A stretch of DNA of 64,000 nt, from the NCBI GenBank assembly GCA_021442155.1, contig CM038215.1, forward strand, positions 6,906,976 to 6,970,975, written 5' to 3'. Under the pieces are notes generated by a model. It was not told where the DNA came from, did no database searches, and saw nothing but the letters and a program-made list of their open reading frames with translations. Both the position numbers and the translations under genes were made by a program. Shown here one piece after another: positions 1 to 12,500 of this stretch; position 1 is the first letter of the stretch, and the number at the start of each line of letters is the position of its first letter. This DNA comes from Cymbidium sinense (taxonomy: Eukaryota > Streptophyta > Magnoliopsida > Asparagales > Orchidaceae).

Positions 1-1550
1 AGTTAGCCATTACTCTAAGCAACCAAAACATCAATATTTTTTGGGATTCTCAGTTGGTTATCAACCAAATCACTGGGTCCTATAATGTTATAAAGCCTGA
101 GCTCCATCACTATCACAAGTACACCATGGAGTTATCAGCCTAAATCCTAGAGGTTACCATTTATTAGATTCCTCGAGGAGAGAATGTTGTAGTGTATGAT
201 TTAATCAAGCTTGCTAAGGAGTTAGTAAGTCTGGAGGATGAGTCCATATCAATAAAGGTCTAAAATAGACAAGTATTATCCCTCATTGATATTAAACTCT
301 TCAAATAGTTCTATCTTAAAGGGGAGGTTACCATTGCCAAGAAGGATGAATAGTTAGATTAGAGGCAACCATTCATGGATTACATAAATAAAAAAAACTA
401 CTTCAAGAGAAGTCTCAAGCCCATCAGATGAAGTAGAGAGCACTTTCCTATGCTCTTGTGGATGGTGTCTTGTACTGGCAGTCTTTCAATCACATGTGGT
501 TACATTGTTTAAATAAGCATGAAGCCCGTAAGATCATGATCGAGGTACACTCAGGATTATGTGAAGATAACTAATCCATTTCAAAGATGAAAGCCAAGAT
601 CAAGAGACTAGGATACTATTGGTCATCGATGATCAAAGATTGCATGGATACGGCTAAGCAATGCCACCAATGTCAAATACACTGGCGCACAAAGAACCAC
701 ACAACATTCTACATCTTACATTGGCCTCACACTACTATTCGAAAGTGTTGGGGTTCACATAGTGGATTTGATCGATCCTCCTTTCTCCAAGGGTCATCAG
801 AACTTACGCATCAATACTTTTCCAAATGGGAAAGAGATTCCATTGATAGGTCACAACTCATGTGCTCTAGTTTTTAAGAGCCATATTGTTCTGAGTGCTC
901 AAGAATTATATAATAATGGTACTGCATTCAAGAGCACCGAGATCAACAACTTTGCCTAGAGACACAACATAGATTGGAGATATTCTACCATCAGCTACAC
1001 AAGGGCAAACGGCTTAGCAAAATCCTTCAAAAAAGCTCTCATCCAAATATTAAAGAAGACACTCGATAATAACAAGTGATAGTGGCATGAGTAGTTAGTT
1101 GAAGCCTTGTGGGCCTACCACACCACAAATGGAACTCAAACTTTGTCTACTCCTTTCTCCTTACTGTATGGGTCTGAATACATTCTACCATTAGAAGTTT
1201 AACTCCCATCACTAAGGATAGTTGTGGGTAGCAAGATCACAATAGAGCAGAACATAAAGTTGTGGTTAGATGAGCTCGAAGGTTTGGAGGAGAGAGTCCA
1301 GAGTGCATGCCAAAACCTTGAGTTGTACAAAGCTAATATGTTGGTCCATCCTAGAGCTTTCCAAGTAGGAGAGCTTATTTTAGTTCTAAGGAGACCGTTT
1401 GTTGCCATCGTAAAATGGGAGGCAAGTTTGAACCCACCGGAAGGCCCTTTTATCATAGAGAAGGCCTACTAAAGAGGATCTTATCAGTTCATTAATCATA
1501 AGGGAGAGCACCCAATGCATCCAACTAATGGACTCTACTTAAATAAATAT
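1..1550 (+). pseudogene. Ty3/gypsy pol fragment: RNase H tail and integrase (copy A)
   Basis: Seen: in shifting + frames the translation gives the end of an RNase H domain (DSQLVINQI near 45-75, then LHHYHKYTMELSA), the integrase zinc finger (CHQCQIH near 660-685), core fragments and the C-terminal integrase module ending in a YLNKYY motif near 1540. The whole stretch aligns by eye with 60320-61890, which holds a better-preserved copy of the same family. Many in-frame stops and frameshifts mean it cannot encode a polyprotein. Known: in plant Ty3/gypsy elements RNase H precedes integrase, which inserts the cDNA. The 5' part lies outside the window. The open frames at 587-877, 762-959 and 1224-1472 are pieces of this broken gene, not separate genes. 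Confidence 0.88.
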
Positions 1551-2999
1551 TATAAATCATGTTTAAAAATATTTATCATCAATGAAAATTCCATTTTTAA
1601 TTCAATCTCTTCCATGTTGAAAGTATTCTTATTTAAGAATCTACCACGATGTGTCTAGGGTAGGTGTAAGGAACCCGAGCTGTGCCCTATCCTTCATCGA
1701 CACAACACTAACACAAACTACACACAAGCATATAAAACAAACACATAACTTTTATCTCAAGCAACTTTGAGTTGAGATAATGCCCCCAATGGCACTCACT
1801 CATTAGCTGCTCTAGGTCAGGCTGATGAGCTACCCTATTAGTGTGTCACCCTAGTGGTCTTCTTGCTTTAGAGGATGTAAGTTTGGTAAAGTTTCCTTCT
1901 TTACTTTATCACTACACATCGAAGAGCGCCTTGTTAATTTGGTAGGCCTTACTGCATGGCAGGTAAGCTACCTCATGCTAACTTCATTTAAGAGGAAGTG
2001 AGTCTGCTACGCTTTATTCTTGGATTAGCCTTTGTGCATTTATTGAGTTGAGTATATTTGGATAACATCCTTTGCGACCCCATTTAGACACTACTCGGGT
2101 TACCATCAGATTAGACGGTTTCCTTTTCCTAGTAACCACCCCTATGGTTGGAGAATTTGTTCTGTGGATGTGTAGATTCTCCCTTGGTTTAGTAAATCTA
2201 ATATAAGTCAAGGATGACATAGCTCCTTCTTAGTGTAGTCCCTCTCACACCAACAATGACCATGAAAACATAAAAATAAAATATATATTCACTTATGGAT
2301 TAGTAGAACACTCCTAACGATACCTTTTCCTAATCAGACATCCTATCTTTAAAGCAGTGTCAACAAAACTCCCTATAGGAATTTCCTAACTACTCTTGAG
2401 TTGATATAAGTCCCAAAGATTCACTAGACGCCTCTAAGTCGTTCGATTTGTTGTGTTACCAACATGTCACAACAAGCTTGTTCCTTGTCAGAGAAGATAT
2501 AAGTCTGCTATGCCTTCTTCCTAGCACAACCATTACACATTGAAAGGAAACCGCTTAGGTTGCCTAGCTCTACCCCACCGTCAGCAGACTATCCCATTAG
2601 ATTTGTAAACCTAAGGTAGGTCAAGGCTGATATAGCCCCTACTTAGTGGGTCCATCGCACACCGATAGGGTCCATACATTAACTCAAATTAAATTAAACC
2701 CAATCTAATTTTTACCAATGGAATTAAATCATACCCTTCTCCCCAGTGGAGCCCCAAATCATATATAAACAAGTCAAGCAAATAAATCAAATTCAAAACC
2801 AATCTCCCTAGTGGAGTCAAATTAAACTAAATCCCCCAGTAGAGTCTAAATGAAAGAAATCCAACCAACCTCTTATCCCCAACGAATACATCCCCAAAAA
2901 ATCTATGAAATCAAACTGAAATCCTAATCCAATATTTTTAGGAATTATACCAGTACAAACTCTACTACATCATACTATAACAAACTAAAATATGCTAAA
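1551..2999 (+). repeat. 3' noncoding region of Ty3/gypsy copy A with ~415 bp internal repeats
   Basis: No coding potential is visible. The sequence matches 61890-64000 closely, for example ATCAATGAAAATTCCATTTT near 1578 and 61897. Inside it a block containing GTCAAGGNTGANATAGCNCC recurs near 2197 and 2612, about 415 bp apart, together with recurring GATGTAAGTCTGCTATGC-type and GTTGATATAAGTCCC-type words. It is probably the 3' untranslated/LTR part of the element; LTR edges could not be fixed. Confidence 0.75.
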
Positions 3000-3660
3000 C
3001 AATAAGTATTAATACACAATAGTATGCTATAATGCATGATGCTACACTATGTTATGGCATCCTATATTATAATACACTATAACTTATTATATTATAATAT
3101 ATTTCATATCACATCATAAGGGATTGCTTAAGATAAAAGATCATAAAATTAGTCTAAACAATAAAAAATAATATATTTTAGTCGTATCACTTACATATTT
3201 TAAATTGAAATAATATATTATGATGCCATGCTCTACCTATTATGAATTTCGCCAAATTCCACCATTTTAAAGTCTAAATCAACATTTTTATAAATAATGC
3301 TAGTGTAGGCTCGACTGCATGATTGTAAAATTCTAAAAGAATTTAAAATGCATAGAATAATATATTATGACATGTGATTCTATACTGTGCTACAACGTAT
3401 AAAATTAATTTTGAACATAAAATCTTACTTTTTAGACTACAAGTGGCCTTTGGTACTTCAACCTAATTCCCACTTTAAATTTAATAAATTTCTTCATCTG
3501 ATTTATTCAATCAATAATTTCAGGATTTATATTCATATAGACTATAGGGCACAATACCATAATATGCTAAAACATTTCAAAACATCTTATAACACCCAAA
3601 AAAACATGCTCAAATATATGATGCTACATTATATTATAATATATGGTATTATAATACAAT
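3000..3660. other. AT-rich intergenic DNA
   Basis: Strongly AT-rich, with TATTATAATA-type near-palindromic words near 3060-3110 and again near 3625-3655. The short frame 3387-3677 (+) shows no known motif and is rich in N, I, Y and K as expected for AT-rich noise. No gene seen. It separates the retroelement from the telomere-like array. Confidence 0.6.
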
Positions 3661-4139
3661 TTAGGGTTAAGGTTTAGAGTATTCAAATCTCTAATAGTCA
3701 AGGGAAAGTCTCTTCAAGACATTTTCTTTAGCTACCATAACTATGTTTGGATTAGGTCATTCTTTACATCTACCCCTAATGACATCTTTATTCAAGGTTT
3801 AGGGTTTAAGGTTTTAGGTTTAGGGTTATTTTAGGGTTTTGGGTTTTGAGTTAGTTTAGGTTTTAGGTTTTAGTGTTAGTTTAAGGTTTATGGTTTATGT
3901 TTAGGGTTTGGGGTTTAGGATTTAGGATTTAGGGTTGTAGGTTTTATGGTTTAGGGTTGTAGATTTTAGGGTTTAGGATTTAGGATTTAAGGTTTAGGGT
4001 TTTAGGGTTTAAGGTTTAGGGTTTAGGGTTTAGGGTTTAGGATTTTTAGGGTTTTGGGTTTAGGATTTAGGGTTTAGGGTTGAAGTTTTAGGTTTAGGGT
4101 TTAAGTTTTAGTTTAGGGTTTAGGGTTTAAAGTTTAAAG
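3661..4139 (+). repeat. Degenerate telomere-like TTTAGGG array, left edge
   Basis: The G-rich strand (TTTAGGG) is on +. Most units are degenerate (TTTAGGATT, TTTTAGG, GTTGTAGG), but four consecutive units occur near 4015-4040. This is the left boundary of the ~50 kb array and leads directly into the poly(T) of GRP copy 1. Confidence 0.9.
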
Positions 4140-4630
4140 TTTTTTTTAATAGAGAATAAATTTAGATTCAACATTTCTTCTTTTTGATTTCATTAACCAA
4201 GTAGCACCCCAAGTATTCTAAGACACAAGCGACAAAATATATTAAAAATGAGCACCCATAGAGAAAATCAAAATCCCTAGATAAGTATAATCGTCTCTAC
4301 TATAAAGACATAGTTCCATAAGTAGCAACTCAGATCAACTGATCTTCAGTTTCTCTGATTCCCATCAGAACCACCCCCACCTCTCGAGTAGCGGGATCCG
4401 CCATCATATCCTTGATCTCTACCTCCACCACCAGCATGGTTGTATCCTCCATTGCTCCTCCTCCCTCCATAACCACCACTTCTCTGACCACCACCTCCAT
4501 ATGCACTAGCACCTCCAGATTCCCCACCACCACTGCGATAACCGCTGCCTCCGCCATCGCCTCCATTGTCAGATCTTCACTAAGCATAGTTGACGGTAAT
4601 GTTCCTACTTCTAAGGTTCTGCCCATTCTT
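4140..4630 (-). pseudogene. GRP retrocopy 1: 3' end of a glycine-rich RNA-binding protein gene
   Basis: Read on the minus strand from 4630, it begins NGQNL and continues RNITVN, the last strand of an RRM in GRP7/GRP8-type (class IV) plant glycine-rich RNA-binding proteins, then a glycine-rich domain (GGYGG, GGGGRDQGYDGG) to a stop after GSDGNQRN. A ~230 bp 3' UTR and an A-rich 3' end follow (T-run 4140-4147 on +). Two consecutive stops sit just after VNYA, so it is dead. Known: the family binds RNA in cold and circadian responses through an N-terminal RRM, which is almost entirely missing here. Both flanks are telomere-like. Out-of-frame readings on both strands give spurious ORFs. Confidence 0.87.
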
Positions 4631-6944
4631 AAGGTATAGGCTTTAGGGTTAGTTTGGGGTTTAGGGTTTAAGGTTAGTTTAGGGTTTAGGGTTTAGGATT
4701 TGGGGTTTAAGGTTTAGGGTTTTAGGTTTTAGGGTTTAAGGTTTAGGGTTTAAGGTATAGGGTTTTAGGGCTTAGGGTTTAGTATTTAGGGTTTAAGGTT
4801 TTAAGGTTTAGGGTTTAGGGTTTAGTGTTTAGGGTTGTAGGTTTAGGGTCGAGGGTTTAGGGTTAGTTTTAGGGTTTAGGGTTTATAGTGAAGGATTTAG
4901 GGTTTAGGTTAGGTTTTTTTTCAATTAAGTAACCTGGTAGATTAATGCTTATTTAGTTTATTTAGTTTATTTTTTATTTATTTGAGTTTATTTTATTTTT
5001 GATTTATTATTTAGGTTTATTTTAATTTTTATTTAGCCTAGTTTATTTATTTTAGGTTTATTTAGTTTAGTTTAGGTTTTTTATTTTAATTTATTTTTAT
5101 GTTTAGGATTATTTTTAGTGGAGTTTTATTTTTATTTTATTTTTGAGGTTTAGATTTTATTTTTTATTTTTAGGTCTAGGTTTAGGTTTTTATTTTATTT
5201 TTAGTTTAGGTTTTGGTTAATTTTTAGTTTAATTTATTTTATTTAGTTTAGGTTTAGGTTTAGGCTTAGGTTTTCAATTTTAGTTTAGGTTTAGGTTTAT
5301 TTTATTTTATTTATTTTATTTTTATTTTAGGTTTAGTTATTTTTTAAGTTTATGATTTTGGTTTAATTAATTAATTTATTTTTAGGCTAATCTTTTAGGT
5401 TTAGGTTTTTTTTAGCTTTTATATTATTATTTTATGTTTATTTTATATTTCTTTACATTTAGTTTTTATTATATTTAAGTTTTCTATTCTTAGGTTTATT
5501 TTATTTTTTTTTAGTTTTGTTTAAGTTTTATTTTATTTTATTTTATTTAGGTTTATGTACTTTTATTTATTTTATTTTAAGGTATTATTTAGTTTAGGTT
5601 TAAGTTTTTAAGTTCTTAGGGTTTAGGGTTTAGGGTTTAGGGTTGTAGGTTCAGGTTCATTTAGTTTATTTTTTATTTATTTAAGATTATTTTATTTATT
5701 TATTTTAGTTTATTTTAATTTTAATTTTTGTTTAGGTTTATTTTTTATTTTTATTTTGTTTAGTTTATTTATTTTAGGTTTATTTATTTTAGTTTTGGGT
5801 TTTTATTTTTGTTTATTTTTTTAGGTTTAGGTTAGGTTTATGCTTATTTTTTAGTTTAGTTTTAGTTTTATTTTATTTTTTACGTTTAGGTTTTATTCAT
5901 TATTTTTAGGTTTAGGTTTAGATTTTTATTTTATTTTTTTAGGTTTAGGTTTTAGCTTTTTATTTTAATTATTTTTAGGTTTTATTTCATTTTATTTAGT
6001 TTAGGGTTTAGGTTTAATTTATTTTATGTTTAGGTTTAGGTTTTATTTATTTTAGTTTAGTTTGTTTTAGTTTAGTTTATTGTAGTTTAGGTTTACATTT
6101 ATTTTATGTTGTTTATTTTAGATTTAGTTTTTTTTATATTTAGGGTTTAGGTAATATATTTTATTTATTTTTAGATTTTATTTTTAGGTTAATTTTTTAG
6201 GTTTAGGTTTTTATTTAGGTTTTATTTTATTTTATTTTGGGTTTATTTTATTTTTATTTTATGTTTAGTTTTTATTTTATTTTGCTTTTTTATTTTTTGG
6301 TTAATTTTATTCTTTAGCTTAGTTTAGGTTTTTATTTATTTTATTTGAGTTTATTTTTTTATTTTTTATTTTATTTTATTTTTATGTTTTGGTTTAGGTT
6401 TAGGTCTTAGTTTAGTTTTATTATTTTATTTTATTTTTTGATTTTATCTAGGTTTAAGTTTATTAATTTATTTTACTTTTAGGTTTTATTTAGTTTATGT
6501 TTAGGTTTTATGTTTTAGATAGGGTCAGGTAGTAGGGTTTGGCTCAGTGATCAGGTTTGTGGGCCTGTGATCTGGGTGGCCTGTTGGGCCCAAGCCCAGG
6601 GTTTAGTTAGGGAAGTCAGATTTAGGGTAGGTGGGGTGGCCCAGTAAGTTTAGAGTCAGTTTATGGCTCAGGTCAGGGTTTTTTAAATGCAATTAGGTTT
6701 AAGAGGTTTAGGTTTAAGGGTGTGGAGGAGGGTTAGGGTTTAGGTTTAGAGGTTTAGGGTTTAGTGTGAGTTTAGGGTTTAGGTTTAGAGTTTGGGTTGG
6801 GTAGGGATGGTTTAGGGGTTTATGGAGAGTTAGATTTAGGGTTTGGGGAGGTTAGGGTGTTTTTTTAGGGTTTATGGGTTTAGGGTTTAGGATTTAGGAT
6901 TTTGGTTTAGGGTTCAGGTTTTAGTTTAGGGTTTAGGATTTTTA
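4631..6944 (+). repeat. Array spacer: telomere-like, T-rich, GC-rich, telomere-like
   Basis: Layout: TTTAGGG-type DNA to ~4915; an AATTAAGTAACCTGGTAG box at ~4922; T-rich TTTATTTTAGG-type DNA to ~6510, interrupted by a short heptamer patch near 5610-5650; a GC-richer island with GGCCTGTTGGGCCCAAGCCC near 6570; TTTAGGG-type DNA to 6944. No gene. Confidence 0.85.
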
Positions 6945-7396
6945 GTTTTTTTATTACTTAGTGTAAATTCAAATTCAAAATTTCTTCTTTTCGATTTAAT
7001 CAACCAAGTAACACGGTAAGTTTTCTAAGATAGAAGAAATGACATTGATAAAAATGAGCATGAATAGAGAAAACTAAAAACCCTAGAAAACTAAACCTTC
7101 TCTACTGTAAAGACATAGTTCCATAAGCTACAAATCAGATCAGCCAATCTTCCGTTTTTACATTTCCCATCAAAACCACCCTGGCCTCTTAAGTAGCAGG
7201 ATTCACCATCATATCCCCGATCTCTCCTTCCATGACCACCATGTTTGTAACCTCCATCGCTCCCCCCACCTCCATAACCACCACCTCCATATCCCCCAAC
7301 ACCACTGCGATAATCGCTGCCTTCGCCTCCAATGCCATATCTAGACTGAGTCTGGTTGATAGTGATGTTCATGCCATCAAGGTTCTGCCTATTCTT
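6945..7396 (-). pseudogene. GRP retrocopy 2
   Basis: Minus strand from 7396: an RRM tail with DGMNITINQTQS, then a glycine-rich tract with GGYGGGGYGGGG and RRDRGYDG. The normal stop after the terminal KN has been lost, so the frame (ATG at 7372) runs 93 codons and its last ~20 codons are translated 3' UTR. The glycine domain is shorter than in copy 8. The 3' UTR matches the other copies and ends at a T-run on + near 6946-6952. The missing RRM argues against function even though the frame is open. Confidence 0.86.
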
Positions 7397-7540
7397 AAGG
7401 TTTAGGTTTAGGTTTAGGTTTATTAGGTTTTAGGGTTTAGGTTTAGTTTTAAATTTATTTAGTTACTTTAGGTTTAGGTTTATGGTTTGGGGTTTATGAT
7501 TTAGGGTTTATGGTTAGGGTTTAGGGTTTAGGGTTTAAGT
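7397..7540 (+). repeat. Telomere-like spacer between GRP copy 2 and the RPP0 fragment
   Basis: TTTAGG and TTTAGGG words. It contains the AATTTATTTAGTTACTTTAGG flank (7448-7470) that also follows GRP copies 3, 4, 6 and 10, which shows the flank was amplified with the GRP piece. Confidence 0.85.
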
Positions 7541-8430
7541 GTTTTTTATATATTTTAAACTCAAATGATTCCATAACAAACAAGAAATTACCAAATCAAA
7601 CAGGATGTTATCTTATAACAACTAATAAAATAGGATAACATAAAGTGTAATTCAAAAATTCACAAAAATAGTATTTCACAAAATGATTTAACTCCCAAAG
7701 AAAATAAAATTTTATTTTGTAGAAGGCCAAGAAATCTTAGTCGAATAAGCTGAAACCCATATCATCATCAAATTCCTCAGTAGGCTCTTCCTTCTTTTCC
7801 TCCACTACAATAGTGAGCAATAGTAAAAGTGATGAGTTGATAAAGCATCAAGCAGCTCATCATCAAATTTACTAGGATCCTTGAAATACTATTTAACCTT
7901 CTCGTCCTACAAGTATGTGTAATTAGTGGCAATCATGACAGCGAGGACATTCTTGAAAGCATTGATGAACATGTGGGGCGTTGCAGCAAGGGTGGGATAA
8001 GAGAGGGCCAACGAGAGAGAAGTGATCATTAAAAGGCACGCCAAAACTTCTCGATGAGATCATCTTCAATAGTCAAGCACCTCGTGACCAATCAACCATC
8101 ATTACATAGACTGGATGACAAGGCCATAAAAGAATGGCCTAATCCCCAGCTTAGCGAAGAGAGCAACCTTTGAGGATCCCACCTTATCGCCTTTCTTAAT
8201 CAGCTCAACTGGGGTAATAATTTCAACAATACCCTTTTTTATCTTAGTTCGGATGTCGAGAACCTAGAAGGAAGAAGTTAATGAAGGATCCAGACTAGTG
8301 ATGCCTTGAGTAACCACAACATCAATAGGTGCAACAAGACCAACATGGGCAAGAACACCAACATTATATTTCACAACCTCTTCCCTAACTTCTTTAAGAT
8401 CACCTTTTATAGAAATCAGCTCAATAGAGG
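7541..8430 (-). pseudogene. RPP0: RPP0 fragment: 3' part of 60S acidic ribosomal protein P0 (uL10)
   Basis: Read on minus from 8430, pieces of plant P0 appear in the right order: [69 protein letters not shown] and the terminal FDDDMGFSLFD with a stop at 7737-7739. This covers roughly the last two thirds of P0 plus ~190 bp of 3' UTR. Stops (for example in KVK*YFKDPSKF), frameshifts and a damaged Ala-rich hinge show it is dead. I see no intron-like insertions, which suggests a processed, 5'-truncated copy. Known: P0 anchors the P1/P2 stalk that recruits translation factors. Telomere-like DNA abuts both ends. Confidence 0.92.
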
Positions 8431-9502
8431 TTTAGGGTTTAGGGTTTAGGGTTTAAGGATGGGGTTTAGGGTTTAGGATTTAGGGGTTAGGTTTTAGGGT
8501 TATAGGTTTAGTGTTGTAGGTTCAGCGTTTAGGGTTTAGGATTTAGGCTTTAGGTTTTTTTTTTAAAAATTAAGTAAACTGGTAGGTTTAGGTTTCTTTA
8601 GTTTCTTTAGATTATTTATTTATTTATTTTAGATTTTGTATTTTATATAGGTTTACTTTTTTATTTTATTTAATTTAGTTTATTTAATTTAGGTTTATTT
8701 ATTTTTTTTTATTTTATTTTAGTTTATTTTAGGGCTTATTTTTTTAGTTTTATTTTTATTTTATTTTTAGGTTTAGGTTTTATTTTTATTTTTTAGGTTT
8801 AGGTTTAGGTTTTTATTTTATTTGTATAGGTTCAGGTTTTATGTTTTTAATTTAGGTTTATTTTTATGTTTTATTTTTTTAATTTAAGTTTAGGTTTATT
8901 TTTAGTTTATTTTATTTTATTTAGATTTGGATTATGTTTAGGTTTAGTTTATTTTAGGTTTAGGTTTAGGTTTTATTTATTTTAGTTTTGTTTATTTTAG
9001 TTTAGGTTTAGGTTTATTTTATTTTATTTAGTTTATTTTTATTTTAAGTTTAGTTTTTTTTTTTAGTTTGGAGTTTAGTTTTTATTTTTTATTTATTTTA
9101 AGTTTATTTTTTAAGTTTAGGTTTTTATTTAGTTTTTATTTTATTTTATTTTAGGTTTATTTTCTTTTTATTTTATGTTTAGTTTATATTTTATTTAGGT
9201 TTTTTATTCTTAGGTTTATTTTATTTTGTAGTTTAGTTTAGGTTTTTATTTATTTTATTTTAATATATTTTTTATTTAATTATATTTTTAGGTTTAGGTT
9301 TTTATTTTTATTTTATTTTATTTTATTTAGGTTTAGGTTTTCTATTTATTTTATTTTTAGGTTTTATTTAATTTAGGTTTAGGTTTTTAGATTTTTAGGT
9401 TTTTAGGGTTTAAGGTTTAGGGTTTAGGGTTTATGATTTAGGGTTTAGTGGTTTAGGATTTAGGGGTTTATGGTTTGAGATTTTAAGGTTTAGGGTTTAG
9501 GA
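8431..9502 (+). repeat. Array spacer: telomere-like, box, T-rich, telomere-like
   Basis: TTTAGGG-type DNA starts exactly where the RPP0 similarity stops and runs to ~8560. A TTAAAAATTAAGTAAACTGG box follows at ~8563, then T-rich DNA with TTTAGG hexamers to ~9400, then heptamer-type DNA up to the LINE poly(T). No gene. Confidence 0.85.
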
Positions 9503-12500
9503 TTTTTTTTTAATTAGAAGGAATTTATGCACTGAAAAAATAGGTACAAGAAGACCATATTAAAGACTAAACTCAAAAAAAAAAACTACACAAATGAGCT
9601 ACAGGAGAATCCTAAAGAGTTTAGTCCCTAAACTAATACATCAAAGAGCAATAAAGAAAAAAAAACAAAGACAAAACTTAAAAAAGCCAAGTAAAAGATA
9701 AAGGGGAAGAATCCATGGAGCACCAAAAGAACCTCCAAAGAGAGGAAGATCCATGAGAAAAGGAAACTTGCAACCCGAATCAGAAACAACTCCAGCCATT
9801 TAAGAAAAAAGAGACCATCAGTAAGACTCTAGCTCCCTCCAAGAAGAAGAAGAGACCAACTAAGAAAGAGAACCTGCAACCTGTAAGAAATCTCAACTAG
9901 AAGGAGATCAGAAAACATAAGGAGAAAAAAACTCAGGCTTAGATATTAGGAAAGAAGGATAATCACAATAATGAGGGGCATCAAATCCTAATTGTATCCA
10001 GCTTCAAAGAAGGGTTACAAATAGGAAAAGTCACCAGCCACAAAAATATCAAGGAAAAAATCCATCATATCATCATAACCATCCCAGCTAAAGAAAAATA
10101 TAAACCTATCATAATAGCCACACATCCAAATAAAAGGGGAAGCTAAGGAAACAAAAAGAGAGAGAGGAGAGTAACATATAGAATTAACATAAGATAATGC
10201 CAACAAAACAAATATGAACACCTCTTAAAAAAGAGAGAGAAAAGGGGTGCATAGCCCAAAAAAAAGATAAGAGCCCTCAAAGACAAAGCCAACAGAGCCC
10301 ACAACAACACTAAACCAAAACCAGCAAGGCATCAAGCCAATAGAGCCCACAACAACACTAATCCAAAGCCACCAAGGTACCAACCAAAGGAAAGGAAACA
10401 ACTAACATAACAACCATACAACAGAGCACCAAGGAAAAATAGCCCAGGAAAGAGCAAGAGAACCAAACCAACCAACAGAAAAAAAAAGAAGGCCAACAAA
10501 AGCTAAAATAAATAGCTAGAGAAATAGCTGACCAATTAACAAAATACATACAAAGAACAAAAATCCCAACCTACCACCAACAAAGTGAGCAAAAGCACCA
10601 ACTAAACAAAGGCAAGCCAACAAGAATAAAGCCACCAGGACAAGACTAACCAGCCAAAGGGCACAAAAAAAAACCTGCAAATAGGAAGCCAAAAATGCCA
10701 AGCCAGAAGGAGGAAAATTAGCCCAGAAGCTAATACTCTAGCTAATAAGAAAAAACATAGCAAAAGCTCAACCAACAGAGAAAAAACTAGCCAAAAGAAA
10801 AAACCTCCCAATGACAGGAGAGATTATTTCCAAGAAGCTTTAGAACGAAAAACCCTTGGCAAGTTTGGAGGGGCATAAATATGAACACTTTTTTTTCTTT
10901 TCCTTCTTGTAAACAGTTTTATAACCATGCCCTTTCTCCAAAATATCTCCATCCAAAAATGAATCAATATTGTTATAAAATGCATGGGGATCAACAGAAG
11001 CTATCAATTTCAAAGAAGAGCATTCAGAATCATCCACAACACTAGACAAAGGAAAATAAAAAATAGTATGCATTTCAAAATCAAGTAAAAGAAATAAATA
11101 GCTTTAAAAAAAGGCAATTATCAATATTTTCTCCTTTCAACAAAATCTAAAGAGTATGCTCCCTATCTTCATTCATAAAAGAAGCAAGAGAAGCAAAATC
11201 CAAATTTTTAGTACAATCTTCATGTAAGAGATTAAATTAAGATTCAAATCCCATAGAAACACATAGCATATTACCAAAATTTTGAACATAATTACTAGCC
11301 ATAGAAAAACCATCATTTTGAATTGAAATAGAACTATTCATAATGAGAGAATTGTCACAGGTACCTAAATCTTTTTATTTAAGAAGGATCACAAATATTA
11401 ACAACATTGTCAGGACCAGAAGTTAAAATATCAAAAATAAGAACATTCTTTTCACCACCATTCTCAATCAAAGAAGGCAAAGAAATAGTCTCTTTCCCAT
11501 GATCTAAAGCAGACATAAAAGAAAGAGAAACAACAACCAACTGATTGCATAGCATCCAAACAATTAGAATCATTAACCACAACCTTTAAAGTCTTCCCTT
11601 TAATAGAATCATCAAAAGAACCACTTAAAGCATGATTTTTAGTTAAAACTTTTTTAGAAACATCAAAATTACCTTCTACATTAGACAAATCATTAATAGG
11701 TAAAACTTTTTTAGAAGATTCAGAAATCTAGTTTTACAAAACATCAAAATTTTGAAAAATAGATTTTCCATTATCCAACTTGAGAGAATCATCAATTTTT
11801 TCAACAATTGAATTCTTACTGGTCATTTTCTTCCTAAGAGAGGGATGAGCAATAATGCATTTAGAAATTTCATGCCTATGAATCTTACAATGATTACAAA
11901 AAATGAGTTCTCAAAAATAACTTTCTAAAAATAACTACATTTCTTCTAACCCAACCAAATTTATTTCAGATATTTTTTAGTAATATCAATCTCTATAAGA
12001 ATTCTAGCAACATACGGTCGAGAAGAAGCAACTGTTGCTTGATTAACTTGCAAAGGCCAACCAAAAATTGACCTAATAGCATAAAGAATCTGATGATTAA
12101 ATAGATGAATCTGCAAGTTAGGTAAAGAAATTCAAATGGGAACAATAGGAGACTCTTCATTAACATTAAACATAGGTGTCCACTTCAGAATACACATTTG
12201 ACAATTGAAAACATAGTAAGAATGCCTGGAAAAAATTATTCCATAATTAAGGTCATTAGAAAGTTTATTCTGAACATGCCTTGCATCAATCAACCCAATA
12301 GAAAAAGAATTAGATAAATTTAAGCTATCAAAAAAATGAATATCTTCCATCTTTGGCCATTTAAATGAAAATTTTCTAAAATAGAAAATGCAAAAGGCTC
12401 AGCTAATCTTTCAATATCCTCATCTGAAATCATAATTGTCAAAATTCCTTTAAAAGTCATATGAAGCAAATTCAAAGGAGGCTCGGTGGAGGAATTAAAA

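Noticed and set aside
10358..10811. Overlapping hydrophobic minus-strand ORFs (W, F, L, C-rich) that look like membrane proteins
   Set aside because: Low-complexity reading of CCAACA/AAGCC words in the LINE spacer; three overlapping frames look alike and none has conserved features.
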